Position numbers and translations under genes: made by a program | Origin: Bacteroidales bacterium UBA6397 | Lineage (GTDB): Bacteria; Bacteroidota; Bacteroidia; Bacteroidales; UBA932 | Assembly (NCBI GenBank): GCA_002439875.1 | Contig: DJQB01000040.1 | Coordinates: forward strand, 1 to 64,000 | Length of the DNA stretch: 64,000 nucleotides | Direction of reading: 5' to 3' | In this document: one piece after another, positions 1-9,302 of the stretch | How positions within the stretch are numbered: position 1 is the first letter of the stretch | Layout: the number at the start of each line of letters is the position of its first letter | Notes under the pieces: model-generated | Database searches by the model: none | Seen by the model: only the letters and a program-made list of their open reading frames with translations | What the model was told of the DNA's origin: nothing

Positions 1-409
1 AAAACACTTTCATCAAATATGTCTGTTTCAGGCCATCGGGCCTAAAACGGTGCTAAGATAGTGATATTTTCGGAATTGACAACACCTGCCGGATTGTTTC
101 CGGTTGGAAATTAGTAAAATACCGCATAGGGAAAAATGGTATGGATGCTCTTATACTTATAAAGGTGCTATAATACCCATAGATGATAAACTATATCCAT
201 TTCCACAGGCTAAATGAACGAGATTTCAAGAACATTGCTCTCATTTTGTCCTCAAACTTTATTCGCCCCTGATTCGCCCTTTATTCGTCAAACTTATTTG
301 ATTTGGACGATGAAATAATTTTGCATATCCGTGCAATACGGAAAAGATCTATGCAGCATGAAGTCTTAAGTTCCTACTTGAGGGGTTAGTAGTGCCGGTG
401 GATCTTTTT
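1..409. other. A/T-rich stretch without a recognisable gene
   Basis: I see no open frame with a recognisable product, no tRNA and no repeat here. The stretch is visibly richer in A/T than the genes to its right. With the DUF3800 remnant that follows, it fits a decayed, foreign or non-coding flank downstream of tRNA-Val. Confidence 0.5.
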
Positions 410-766
410 TCATATTCCACTTTTTCTAAATTCTGCCGGAACGAATCGCCAATGGCGGTATGGCATACGCCAACGCTCCTTTGCAGTATCTGGTAATGTG
501 CTTTTGTCTATTTCAAACACCTCAACTTCATCCATGCTACAAATCAAGTCCAAAATATGGTTGAATAATCTTTCTTTAGCCAATGTCTTTCTACCAGGGG
601 CTATTGCCTCTTGCGGAATCACCAGATGCAGACTATTCATTCTGAAAGCCATCGCTCCCAAGATGATGTCCACACACAGCTGAACAACATGTTTATGGGA
701 ATCAATTTCAGATGTATCATCATTGACGGTCACCATCAGGCCAGAACTGCCACAGAAGAAAAGCAT
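410..766 (-). pseudogene. DUF3800 family protein, C-terminal remnant
   Basis: The 118-residue frame matches the C-terminal part of DUF3800 proteins as I know them. It has the QLCVDIILGAMAFRMN segment (family pattern Q..D.ILGA..FR.N), then a GRKTLAKERLFNHI segment, and ends in RHWRFVPAEFRKSG. Family members are usually 250-350 residues, so the N-terminal half is missing. The frame stays open upstream through the terminator and into the tRNA, but there is no other good start and no ribosome binding site before the ATG. The family's function is unknown; members are often found in accessory regions. It lies just downstream of tRNA-Val in the same direction, where integrated elements often sit. 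I read it as a truncated leftover; a short real protein is less likely. Confidence 0.55.
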
Positions 767-792
767 CGACGCTATCGCTTCATGTATGGCAG

Positions 793-827
793 CAAAAAAG
801 AAGGCCTCTTCAGAAATCCTGAAGAGG
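793..827 (-). terminator. Intrinsic terminator of tRNA-Val
   Basis: A 9-bp perfect stem, CCTCTTCAG (805-813) with CTGAAGAGG (819-827), encloses a 5-nt loop. On the minus strand it is followed by a T-rich run (TTCTTTTTTG). It lies directly downstream of tRNA-Val. Confidence 0.8.
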
Positions 828-836
828 TCATTTGTG

Positions 837-911
837 TGGGAGCTGAGGGAGTCGAACCCCCGACCCTCTGCTTGTAAGGCAGACGCTCTGAACCAACTGA
901 GCTAAGCTCCC
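837..911 (-). tRNA. tRNA-Val (anticodon TAC)
   Basis: Read on the minus strand, a 7-bp acceptor stem GGGAGCT/AGCTCCC closes a full cloverleaf. The anticodon stem-loop is CTGCC-TTACAA-GCAG with anticodon TAC. The T arm has GGTTCGACTCC and the discriminator is A at 837. The CCA end is not encoded. A TACCTTTG box lies 36 bases upstream and a terminator follows. Confidence 0.95.
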
Positions 912-946
912 GATTCGTTGTCCCGTTGTTTATCGTTCGGGTGATG

Positions 947-954
947 CAAAGGTA
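947..954 (-). promoter_or_regulatory. Promoter -7 box for tRNA-Val
   Basis: The minus strand reads TACCTTTG, matching the Bacteroidota TAnnTTTG -7 box, 36 bases before the first base of tRNA-Val. Confidence 0.7.
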
Positions 955-1039
955 CTACTTTTTTTCATATCCACAAATTTTTTAAAACTTTTTTAATAAA
1001 AAAAAATCGGCTTCTCGTTGCCCCGGGAAGCCGATCTCA

Positions 1040-4000
1040 TTACCTTTCCGAAGTCGCCACGACACCTCCAAACGACGCATTAGCCCGATAATGAGGAGCA
1101 TAGAGACCCTCAATGCTCACAACTGGAGCCGTGAACGTTCCGTCCTGGGTTATAAAGAAATTCTCCGACACCGTTGTCCTCTCCTCTGGATAGACATCGA
1201 AATAGTACTCGGTCCGGTCTGCCTTGACGTTTCTGTAGCCCTGCGGGGTGACCGGCCAGACTCCGCCCTCAGCAAGAGGACGAAGCCTCCAGCCGTAAGC
1301 CCCTGAAAGTTGATCAGACGGGCGAAAAGCCGCCTCACGTGGCGCGGTCAGCTTCACGAAACTGCGGTTTTCCTGATTCCAGATCTGGTACTCGACGGTT
1401 ATTTTGTCCCCCACTCTTAATTTTGTTCCCGGGAACATCTCAATACGATTTTTCTTTCCATCCTCTCCTGCCACCTCCTTAAAGAAATGGCGCTCGATGG
1501 TAAAGCCATTGCCCGAAGCGGCAATCCTGGAGAATGGCTTTGAATATGTCTTTGTCAGGGTCACGACCTTTGTTGCCAGAATATCTCTAGAACCGGACAT
1601 GATAGAACTCAAGGCATCCACAAAAGCTGGATCCTCGTCCCATCTCTGGGTTTCTTTCTGGAGCATCAGCCAAAGTCTTATGCCCTCGGCGATTTGCCTG
1701 GCAGTCACGTCTTCGGTTGAAGAGGTCACTTCGACAGGTTCAGTGTCCGAAATCGCCAGATCCTGAGCCTTCCGAATGGCGGCATAATCAACATATTCAC
1801 CTGACAGCAAATCACAAAGCAAAGAATGGGCATAGGCCTCGCTCTCAAGCAAGCCTCGGAACGGCATCACGGCGTTAGGATAGTACCAGCCGCCATCCGG
1901 ATGTTGTACGGCATATTCAAGAAGCGACTGAACATCAGCAGCAACCGACTGTTTCATTTTGGACTCAGCAGATAATTTGATTCCCCAAGCTGATGCCAAA
2001 GCAAGGCCTCCATCATTGTTCACGAGATTAGCCAATGTCTTAATTCTGCGTGCCTTGGCAAGGATTTGACCATCCAGTCCCCGGCCATCGCTAGCCGAAG
2101 GAAGAAGATAAGCCTTCAACGATTTCTTAAATTCATTATAATTCTTTGAATATTCCGACTTGTCATTCATAGTCTGAGGTGAGACATCGAACGGCACCGA
2201 TGAGTACAAGGAGCGAATGTAGGCATACTGCTCCATTGACAGCCAATCGTACCAGCGAGGCATTACCCCTCTATGAAGGAACTGATTGCGATCCAGCCAC
2301 TTGGCGGCTCCCGTCAAATCAAATCCGCCACTATCAAGGCCAGCATCACGCATTTTTGCGAAACGCTCAAGCACGACAGCTGTCAGAGTCGGAGAAGAAC
2401 GGAATCCTTCGAACCAACCGAAACCACCGTCTGCATTCTGACAAGCCTTGATCTTCTCCACAATAGTCTCATCAGACTTCTCAGCCTTAACTTCAGTCCC
2501 TAGAGAGGTCGCAACCTTACGGACGTACAAGGCCTCAGTAAGAGACAGGACATCTTTCCCTTTAGGCTCAACCTTGGACGGAATTGCATCCAAAACCATT
2601 TGACGAATGTCAACCTCCCTGATCTCAGCGCCTTTGGATGTCGTGCCCTTAAACTCAGACTCTAATCTCTTAATAAGCGAAGCCTTGTCCGCTCCGGCAA
2701 TAAGGACGGCAGAATGGGACTCTGTCAAAGTCTGCTTAGCCTCATAAACCGGCAAACTGACAAACACCCCGTCAGAGAACGTCTTGGCATTATCGGCGAA
2801 AACCACCTTCAATCCAAGCTCGTCATGATCCTTAGGCTTGACATCGAAGGCGACTTCCACAGAGCCTCCGGCAGGCACAGTCACCTTCTTCGACAAAGAA
2901 GCGAACGGAGTCTCCCCCTCATAATCTTTTGATGAATATGTCTGGAGAGCCGCCACCCCGGAGACTTCCCTATCAGAGCCGTTTGAGACAGTGGCGTGAA
3001 GCACGAACCTGTCACCTTTATAAAGATACTCAGGCTCCGCCACAGAAACCTTGACAGGGACCGTCACCACCATCTCCTTGCGGACACAAGCGTTGAGCAT
3101 CTCCTGCGTGTGCGCCCAGACCTGCACAACGAATGTCGAAAGTTTGTCGGAGGTCCTGAATTTCATGAATATGTTCCCGTCGGCATCCGAGCGAAGAAAC
3201 GGTTCGAACGCCAGGGTGGTGGAGAAATCGGAGCGTACGGTGACATCGGGGACTTCAACCTCATCGTCAGATGCACTCTTTGACATCTTGTACGACACCA
3301 CCGCGTCTTCGCAAAGCATCCCATCCCCGCTATCGATCCTCGACTCTGCCCCACTGATGTTTCTGCCTAGTCCACGAACTCCAGCATTGCGGGGAGAACT
3401 TCCCACGAACACATCGTCATAGGTCATCCGCCCGTGGACACCACCCACGGAGAATGAGAGAAAGACATCATCCGCTCCGAAATCGGTCAAGCGGACAACA
3501 GGCCAATCATTGGCAGAAATCACTTCCGAACTCTTGTCAAACACTGTCGCCACAGCCTCAACACCCGGAATGGACTTCAGTGTCAATGAATATTCCGCAC
3601 CCGGCAAAGCCTTGTCAGTGAACGAGGAGAATGCCAACGGCAGTTCGAGAGTCTCTCGCTCACGCCTGAACTCATGGTCAAACAGGCATCTCGTTCCATC
3701 ACGGAAATAGAAAACCATCAGTCGGATCGCATCAGGATACTCCTCCTTATAATTATATACAATTTCTGTCAAAGAGCCATCCTTCCCCACCTCTCCGTCA
3801 AGATGAATAATCTTGTGATCAAGCAGTTGGCGTTTGTCTCCAAACAGTTCCACCACAGCCCAGACAGGACCCTCACCCACACCGAACTGGACCTTGATGT
3901 CCTCTCCGGTTCGTAAGGTTCCATCCGAACATGCACCGACAAACTTGAAAATGTTCTTGACCTTCGCGTCAAGCGAAGTGGCGGAATCATCCACACGGAG

Positions 4001-6493
4001 AATCATCAGCCGCCTCCGCGATGACACCTTGCGGCCATCCTCTCTGACTATTTCAGCCTCTGCATCAAGCAAGTACATTCCAGCCTTAGGAAGCGCGAAC
4101 GCCTCCTCCTTGCCGGAAAATGTCTTCCCGGAAGCGACTTTCTTCCCCGAAATGCCAGTCAATGAATATTCTATCTCTATCGGAGTGTCTATCTCATTAC
4201 CCATCAAGTCCTGAGCCTTGAACGACACCACAGCCTTACCTCCAGAGACCATGCAAGGAGTCCCGCGCCATTCACCGTCCGAAGGACTTATCTCACCTTT
4301 GGCGGCATTAGCCACATCAGCAAGGAGATTCAAATACTTCACAACTGACAGCATCTTGGTAAACTCCTTGGTCTCCCCCGTCGCATCCGTTACCTTAACC
4401 GTCACGCCAAAGAAATCAGGACTATCATCGTCATCGGTTGCGAAACGTATAGTGAACGAACCGTCCGCTTCCAAGGACAGTTTTCCCGATGCAAAGTTAT
4501 TCCCACGTCCGTCAACGGAATAAGACACCGAAGCGGAAGACAATGAGTGCCCGCTGAAACTTGACACCTTGCCGTTCACCTCCACTGTGTCTCCAGCAAT
4601 GAAGAGCCTGTCAACCTTGTCGAAGGCAAGGTCATAGGTCGGGAGAATGAACTCGTCCACTACGATCTCTTTCGATGAGTTCACCCCGTCTCCGGTGATT
4701 CTCACATAAAAATGGCCGTTCCTGCAACCGGACGGAATGTCAAACGAGCCGGCCACAGAGCCATATTCATTGGTTGTCAAATTCTTGCTTCCAACCACAT
4801 TGCCTTCGGCATTGACCAGTTCGGCCTTCACTTTGGCGCCTGCCTCGGCTGTGTGCAGACTCCGGCTCCTGTCACCCTTGTAAAGGACAGCCTTGAACTC
4901 AACCTTCTCTCCCGGATTGTAAGCCGACTTGTCCGCGAACACCTCGCAGAAAGTTCCTGAATTGCCATTCGAATCAGACACATAGCCCTGATTACCGTAG
5001 ATGTAGTGTTCCTCAGTCTTGCGAGAGAATCCGTTCTGATCACGGAACGACGCAACCAGATAACTTGACGCTCCGTCTTTCAGGCTGTCCACTATGACAT
5101 CCGGCAGAGGAGTGAATCCGTCCTTGCAAAGCACGACATCCTTGGCCCGAACCACTGTCTTCCCGGAACGAAGAAGCTCAAGATCTACCTTTTCCACCGG
5201 CTCACCGGTCAGATAGTCAGCGACAAAGAAACGCATCTTCTCGCTGTCCCCGCGCACAGCGACGGAAAGAGTCTTCTTTGTCCATTTCGCCTTCGATGTC
5301 ACCTTTCCGTTCCTTGCCGTGAATATGTAGTCTCCGTCATCGCATTCAGGGAGCCCGACCTTCACCGTGTCCTGAACATAAAAACTCTTCTTCTGGTTGT
5401 TTATGGTCTTGCGGACCAAAGGTTTGGCATTCTTGGTGTCCGGGACGAACTCCACGTCAACCTTTGTCAAATTACGTAGAACCAGCACAGCGACACCCTT
5501 CTCGAATGATATTCCAATCTCCCTCCTGTCAAGGGATTCCATCAACAGTTTGAAATCATTCACCTTACCGGCGATTTCCTTGTCGATACCTTTTGAATAT
5601 GAAAGGCGTTCTTTCTCGGCTGATTTACAGTCACGGTAAAGGTTTTTATAGGAGGCTTCGACAGGTTCAGCCACCGAAACCACATGTCCCTGAGCCTGTC
5701 GAAGGGCAGCGGATGACTCACTGATTCTGGACAGGCTGTCAAACTGGCCTCTGAGCACGATGGCCTTGCCGTACAGAGACATGGCACTTCCGGCGTATTT
5801 CTCCGCGAACGAACGGGCGGCGGCCATCTTATCGGCACGGCCCTTATCATTGTATTTATAATCCTTATCCGCCATCCTGCGGTACTCAAGGTAGGCAGCC
5901 TTAGGGTAGGTATCGCCGACATATTCATTCAGAAGCGACATCGCCCTTTCAGAACGTTTGATGGCGGCCAGAATCCATAGGGTATATTCATAATCATCCT
6001 TGACCATCCCCATCCAGAGGTCATCCAGCCCGTCACCGTAGAAAGCTCCGTTCCTTGCCGCCTGAAGGCGAGCCTTGTTGACAACGGCAAAGTCGGTCAG
6101 CGAGGCAGGACTCACTTTGGACAGATTGTGGTGGAACGTCACGATTGGCTCGGCATATTCCTCGACCTCCTTGTCCAGCCACGCGCTGTACTCGTCCCTT
6201 TGCTTCCAGTCACGGTTGCAGACGACTAAAACTTTCTGGCTGGCAGCGATGTAGAAATCGTAGTTCAGACGCTCCGCCTTGGCCTTCGAGACAATGGTGT
6301 CCAACACGGCCAACATCTCCTTCGGGCGGTCGGCCTTATTGGCAGCAGTATATCTCTTCCAAAGGTCCGTCAGCACAAGACCGTCCTTTGTTTGATTCCG
6401 GTCTTTATCTTTCCTGACAAAAGCGGCTGTCGTCATAGCCGCAAAACAAAGAATCGCCACCAAGGTGGAGGTTATCAGCATGGTCATCTTCAT
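1040..6493 (-). CDS. Alpha-2-macroglobulin family protein (giant MG-domain protein)
   Basis: An 1817-residue exported protein. Residues 1-24 form a signal peptide (MKMTMLITSTLVAILCFAA). A long array of beta-sandwich macroglobulin-like domains follows, with typical segments such as DKSAYNPGEKVEFKAVLY and AYGWRLRP near the end. A helical toroid region near residue 1350 has ADGGFGWFEG, as in the thioester domain of the family. The thioester motif CxEQ itself is absent, so the covalent-trap chemistry of classic members is probably missing. Bacteroidota have many such proteins, thought to trap proteases in the periplasm or at the surface. Two EPVE-type repeat insertions lie inside the gene (near residues 265-280 and 1582). 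It stands alone, downstream of no clear promoter. Family sure, role inferred. Confidence 0.85.
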   Translation of the reverse strand: MKMTMLITSTLVAILCFAAMTTAAFVRKDKDRNQTKDGLVLTDLWKRYTAANKADRPKEMLAVLDTIVSKAKAERLNYDFYIAASQKVLVVCNRDWKQRDEYSAWLDKEVEEYAEPIVTFHHNLSKVSPASLTDFAVVNKARLQAARNGAFYGDGLDDLWMGMVKDDYEYTLWILAAIKRSERAMSLLNEYVGDTYPKAAYLEYRRMADKDYKYNDKGRADKMAAARSFAEKYAGSAMSLYGKAIVLRGQFDSLSRISESSAALRQAQGHVVSVAEPVEASYKNLYRDCKSAEKERLSYSKGIDKEIAGKVNDFKLLMESLDRREIGISFEKGVAVLVLRNLTKVDVEFVPDTKNAKPLVRKTINNQKKSFYVQDTVKVGLPECDDGDYIFTARNGKVTSKAKWTKKTLSVAVRGDSEKMRFFVADYLTGEPVEKVDLELLRSGKTVVRAKDVVLCKDGFTPLPDVIVDSLKDGASSYLVASFRDQNGFSRKTEEHYIYGNQGYVSDSNGNSGTFCEVFADKSAYNPGEKVEFKAVLYKGDRSRSLHTAEAGAKVKAELVNAEGNVVGSKNLTTNEYGSVAGSFDIPSGCRNGHFYVRITGDGVNSSKEIVVDEFILPTYDLAFDKVDRLFIAGDTVEVNGKVSSFSGHSLSSASVSYSVDGRGNNFASGKLSLEADGSFTIRFATDDDDSPDFFGVTVKVTDATGETKEFTKMLSVVKYLNLLADVANAAKGEISPSDGEWRGTPCMVSGGKAVVSFKAQDLMGNEIDTPIEIEYSLTGISGKKVASGKTFSGKEEAFALPKAGMYLLDAEAEIVREDGRKVSSRRRLMILRVDDSATSLDAKVKNIFKFVGACSDGTLRTGEDIKVQFGVGEGPVWAVVELFGDKRQLLDHKIIHLDGEVGKDGSLTEIVYNYKEEYPDAIRLMVFYFRDGTRCLFDHEFRRERETLELPLAFSSFTDKALPGAEYSLTLKSIPGVEAVATVFDKSSEVISANDWPVVRLTDFGADDVFLSFSVGGVHGRMTYDDVFVGSSPRNAGVRGLGRNISGAESRIDSGDGMLCEDAVVSYKMSKSASDDEVEVPDVTVRSDFSTTLAFEPFLRSDADGNIFMKFRTSDKLSTFVVQVWAHTQEMLNACVRKEMVVTVPVKVSVAEPEYLYKGDRFVLHATVSNGSDREVSGVAALQTYSSKDYEGETPFASLSKKVTVPAGGSVEVAFDVKPKDHDELGLKVVFADNAKTFSDGVFVSLPVYEAKQTLTESHSAVLIAGADKASLIKRLESEFKGTTSKGAEIREVDIRQMVLDAIPSKVEPKGKDVLSLTEALYVRKVATSLGTEVKAEKSDETIVEKIKACQNADGGFGWFEGFRSSPTLTAVVLERFAKMRDAGLDSGGFDLTGAAKWLDRNQFLHRGVMPRWYDWLSMEQYAYIRSLYSSVPFDVSPQTMNDKSEYSKNYNEFKKSLKAYLLPSASDGRGLDGQILAKARRIKTLANLVNNDGGLALASAWGIKLSAESKMKQSVAADVQSLLEYAVQHPDGGWYYPNAVMPFRGLLESEAYAHSLLCDLLSGEYVDYAAIRKAQDLAISDTEPVEVTSSTEDVTARQIAEGIRLWLMLQKETQRWDEDPAFVDALSSIMSGSRDILATKVVTLTKTYSKPFSRIAASGNGFTIERHFFKEVAGEDGKKNRIEMFPGTKLRVGDKITVEYQIWNQENRSFVKLTAPREAAFRPSDQLSGAYGWRLRPLAEGGVWPVTPQGYRNVKADRTEYYFDVYPEERTTVSENFFITQDGTFTAPVVSIEGLYAPHYRANASFGGVVATSER
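1729..1750. repeat. CTTCGACAGGTTCAG-family repeat, single copy inside the macroglobulin gene
   Basis: CTTCGACAGGTTCAGTGTCCGA on the plus strand. On the coding (minus) strand it is read in frame as TEPVEV. It shares its first 15 bases with the arm at 5656. Confidence 0.65.
5656..5704. repeat. CTTCGACAGG(T/C)TCAG palindromic repeat inside the macroglobulin gene
   Basis: Two inverted arms, CTTCGACAGGTTCAG (5656-5670) and CTGAGCCTGTCGAAG (5690-5704), differ at one base and enclose about 19 bases. The element is read through in frame and adds a short low-conservation peptide (LRQAQG...AEPVEAS) to the protein near residue 270. Confidence 0.75.
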
Positions 6494-6589
6494 ATGATAT
6501 TATCGCTATATTATCGCTTTTGTATGGTTAAATCCCGTCCTGCAAAAATCTTGCATAGAGGGAGTCCTGCGGCCGATTGTTTCTGGTCA

Positions 6590-6608
6590 CATCGGCAGGC
6601 TCAGTGAC
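6590..6608. repeat. Degenerate copy of the CTTCGACAGGCTCAG repeat
   Basis: CATCGGCAGGCTCAGTGAC lies in the gap between the macroglobulin gene and folC. It matches the repeat consensus with two changes in the first seven bases. A chance match is possible. Confidence 0.4.
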
Positions 6609-6625
6609 AAGAGACAACTTAAATT

Positions 6626-8002
6626 CTACAGTGGCAGCGACTTGAGTATCTGCACAGCCTCGCTCACTAGATAGGTGCTGCCTCCGACGTAGATAAGCGG
6701 ATAGCAGAAACGGGAACTATCTGTTTTCCTGGAAGTCTCACGGGCCAGATTGATAGCCATCGACAAGGCCTGACGCACGTTCGGTGCGTCGTAGATGCGG
6801 TTCACGGATCTTCCGTTCGCCGCACAGAAAGCACGGTACCGCTCAGTCAGTTCCTTCTCCGGAAGCGCCCGGTGAATCTCAGGATTCGTGAATATGCAGG
6901 TGGCGTCGGCCGGAATCAACGGCATTATCCCATCCAGATCCTTGTCGGCCATGATCGCATAGACAAGGATCAGTGATGAGCACTCCCCTTCCTCAACCAT
7001 CGACTCCAACTGCGCGAAGTTCTCTTTCAGAGCCGCCGGATTGTGACCGATGTCCGCGATGATGAAAGGTTGGAGCGAGAGCCTTTCCCAACGGCCGTGG
7101 AAACCCATCCTGGAGGCTGTGCGGACTATGGCGGTGACGACAGCCTGAGAATCCGACAGACCGGCATATCCCGGCATATTCATCAATATGTCGATGGCGG
7201 CAAGCACTGTGCGAAGGTTCTTCCTCTGGTACTTTCCGCGCAGATCCATATTCATGAGAATCTCATCGCTTCTGTGCCACAGCGAAGGCTCCACATCCTC
7301 GGCGAACGTCAGCGGGCATCCGACCTCGGCGGCCTTGGCCTCGAAGACGGGGCGCGTCTCGGGAAGATATTCCCCGACAAGGGCCGGGACATTCTTTTTG
7401 AATATTCCAGCCTTCTCGCCGGCGATCTCCGCCAACGTGTTCCCCAACAGGGCGCAATGGTCGAGGGCGATGCTCGTGACAACAGAAAAGTCCGGTGTGA
7501 TGACATTCGTGCTGTCAAGGCGGCCGCCGAGACCGACCTCGATGACGGCCACATCAACCTTCTGATCGGCGAACCACTTGAAGGCCATCCCGGTCGTGAT
7601 CTCGAAAAAGGACAGGCTCAGGGCATCCATGTCTGTTTCGTACCGGCAGAGGAAGTCATAGACATATTCCTCGGACACCAATTCCGCTCCCCCATCGTGG
7701 GCGGCTATCCTCATCCGCTCCCGGAAATCCACGATATGCGGAGACGTGTAAAGGCCGACCCGAAGGCCGCAGGCGGACAACGCCGAAGCGAGCATATTCG
7801 CCACCGAGCCTTTGCCGTTCGTTCCGGCCACGTGTATCGTTCTCAACCTATCGTGCGGATTACCAATGACTTCCTCAAATCGGAGCATATTATCAAGCCC
7901 TGGTTTGTAGGCATCCTTGAACGGCACTTTCTGAACCGAGGGAAATCTTGTGAATATCGCCTCAACCTTCTTTTGGTAACTCTTCTTGGAAAATGGTTCC
8001 AT
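6626..8002 (-). CDS. folC: Folylpolyglutamate synthase / dihydrofolate synthase
   Basis: This enzyme adds L-glutamate to dihydropteroate and/or folates with ATP, in the cytosol. The 458-residue length is normal. The P-loop GTNGKGS is at residues 60-66, the Mur-ligase-type EVGLGGRLDSTNV segment near 155, and the C-terminal domain hallmark DIGHNPAA near 325. The start at 8002 gives the usual short N-terminal helix (MEPFSKKSYQ). A TAAATTTG box lies 33 bases upstream. It is a single gene divergent from the AIR-synthase-like gene at 8071. The pathway partner folP lies elsewhere in the window (40.8 kb). Identity is secure. Confidence 0.95.
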   Translation of the reverse strand: MEPFSKKSYQKKVEAIFTRFPSVQKVPFKDAYKPGLDNMLRFEEVIGNPHDRLRTIHVAGTNGKGSVANMLASALSACGLRVGLYTSPHIVDFRERMRIAAHDGGAELVSEEYVYDFLCRYETDMDALSLSFFEITTGMAFKWFADQKVDVAVIEVGLGGRLDSTNVITPDFSVVTSIALDHCALLGNTLAEIAGEKAGIFKKNVPALVGEYLPETRPVFEAKAAEVGCPLTFAEDVEPSLWHRSDEILMNMDLRGKYQRKNLRTVLAAIDILMNMPGYAGLSDSQAVVTAIVRTASRMGFHGRWERLSLQPFIIADIGHNPAALKENFAQLESMVEEGECSSLILVYAIMADKDLDGIMPLIPADATCIFTNPEIHRALPEKELTERYRAFCAANGRSVNRIYDAPNVRQALSMAINLARETSRKTDSSRFCYPLIYVGGSTYLVSEAVQILKSLPL

Positions 8003-8034
8003 TATGTCCGATGAACTTGTTTTTGAACTGAACT

Positions 8035-8042
8035 CAAATTTA
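8035..8042 (-). promoter_or_regulatory. Promoter -7 box for folC
   Basis: The minus strand reads TAAATTTG, matching TAnnTTTG, 33 bases upstream of the folC start. Confidence 0.55.
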
Positions 8043-8070
8043 CTTAAATTTACGGAGATATTCTAACGGA

Positions 8071-9231
8071 ATGAAAGAAAAAAACTCAGCGCTTCACTCG
8101 AAGTACATCATCGACGGCGTTTCCAGACGGCTGACTCCGGCTGAGATGCTCGATGATTGCCTTGCGTCCAAAGGTGAGAACACTCTTTCTGAGAAAGGGA
8201 GCTTCGAGCCGATCATCGATGAAAGCACGGATCCGTCGCCTTCCATAAAACAATTTCTGAATCAGGATATTAAAGGTTACCTTGCGACAGTCGCGTCACT
8301 CCTGGACGAGCCAAGGCAGTTCCCGACAGCATTCGCCGACTCATACTCAAAGGGGCGGATCGCAAAGGCTCTTCTGGACGCGGTCTGGCTGAACGGCCAC
8401 TTCAAACTCGGCGACCTGACCGTCGCCGCCAAATGGAAATGGAACTGCAAGCCGCTCGGGAATATGGCGGCCTTCTACTCCTCAGTGGAAGCCACTGCCG
8501 ACTATATCAATGATTTAGGAATATCCTTAAGCGGGTACTCCTTCTCGGAAAGCGGGTGGCTTTGCCAGACATCTTTCAAGATCGGGGCGTGTGAGAAGGC
8601 TGAACGTCAGGATGAAGACGACATATCCCTGCCTGAAGACACACCGTTCGGCAGCGAGCACCCTGTGCTGGGTCGACGCAGAGCAGTTCCAGACAAATTA
8701 ATGGCTGATTTTGACAGTTGGATCATCTACATTCCTTTCGACTCATGTGACTTTAGGCTTGGAGGTTCGCTTCTCTGTGACGCTATCGGGCAGAACGGAG
8801 ACAACTTCCCAGAAATCGGGGATGCCGACTATTTCATTGACTGCTACGAGGTTGTAAGAGAGTTTGTGGAGGACAAAGTGGCTGTCTCCGGGATTACCGT
8901 AAGCGATGGAGGGCTTCTTACTGCGTTGAAATTGATGTGTTCTGAGAATGTCGGAGCCGACATTGACATCAGCGGAATAATGAACGCTTACGATGAGGAT
9001 GACAGAATCAGGATTCTGTTCTCTGAAATTCCTGGGGCAATAATCCAAATTAAAGACATTGACTACGACTACGTTGACGCTGAACTGCTGCTTCAAGACA
9101 TCGCCTACTACCCTATCGGGCATCCGGTATCAGGCGGTCGTGAAGTCAACGTCAAAGCAACGCGAAGTAACGGGATTTCCAACATTCTGCAATCCCTTCT
9201 AGGCAGCCAGGCCTCAGAGGGAGAAGACTGA
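8071..9231 (+). CDS. AIR-synthase-related (PurL/PurM C-domain-like) protein
   Basis: A 386-residue soluble protein with no signal peptide. Its second half carries segments typical of the ATP-binding C-terminal domain of the PurM/PurL superfamily: FRLGGSLLCDAIG (about 230-242) and VSDGGLLTALKLM (about 288-300), followed by LFSE. In PurL the second reads HDVSDGGL; here the preceding His is replaced (TVSDGGL). The middle section PLGNMAAFYSSVEA also resembles the family. At 386 residues it is far shorter than PurL (about 1230) and lacks the glutaminase domain, so it is not a purine enzyme on its own. It precedes phoH by 71 bases and may share its transcript. Family call is from remembered motifs; function unknown. 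Confidence 0.5.
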   Translation: MKEKNSALHSKYIIDGVSRRLTPAEMLDDCLASKGENTLSEKGSFEPIIDESTDPSPSIKQFLNQDIKGYLATVASLLDEPRQFPTAFADSYSKGRIAKALLDAVWLNGHFKLGDLTVAAKWKWNCKPLGNMAAFYSSVEATADYINDLGISLSGYSFSESGWLCQTSFKIGACEKAERQDEDDISLPEDTPFGSEHPVLGRRRAVPDKLMADFDSWIIYIPFDSCDFRLGGSLLCDAIGQNGDNFPEIGDADYFIDCYEVVREFVEDKVAVSGITVSDGGLLTALKLMCSENVGADIDISGIMNAYDEDDRIRILFSEIPGAIIQIKDIDYDYVDAELLLQDIAYYPIGHPVSGGREVNVKATRSNGISNILQSLLGSQASEGED

Positions 9232-9302
9232 CATTAAGCAAGCGACAAAATACAAGTCGCTGCGGATAAACAAAGATTTTTGCGATTATTCAATAACACT
9301 AT

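Noticed and set aside
7043..8014. A 323-codon frame on the plus strand opposite folC
   Set aside because: folC is full length with all its motifs. The antisense frame is rich in Arg, His and Gly and matches nothing I know.
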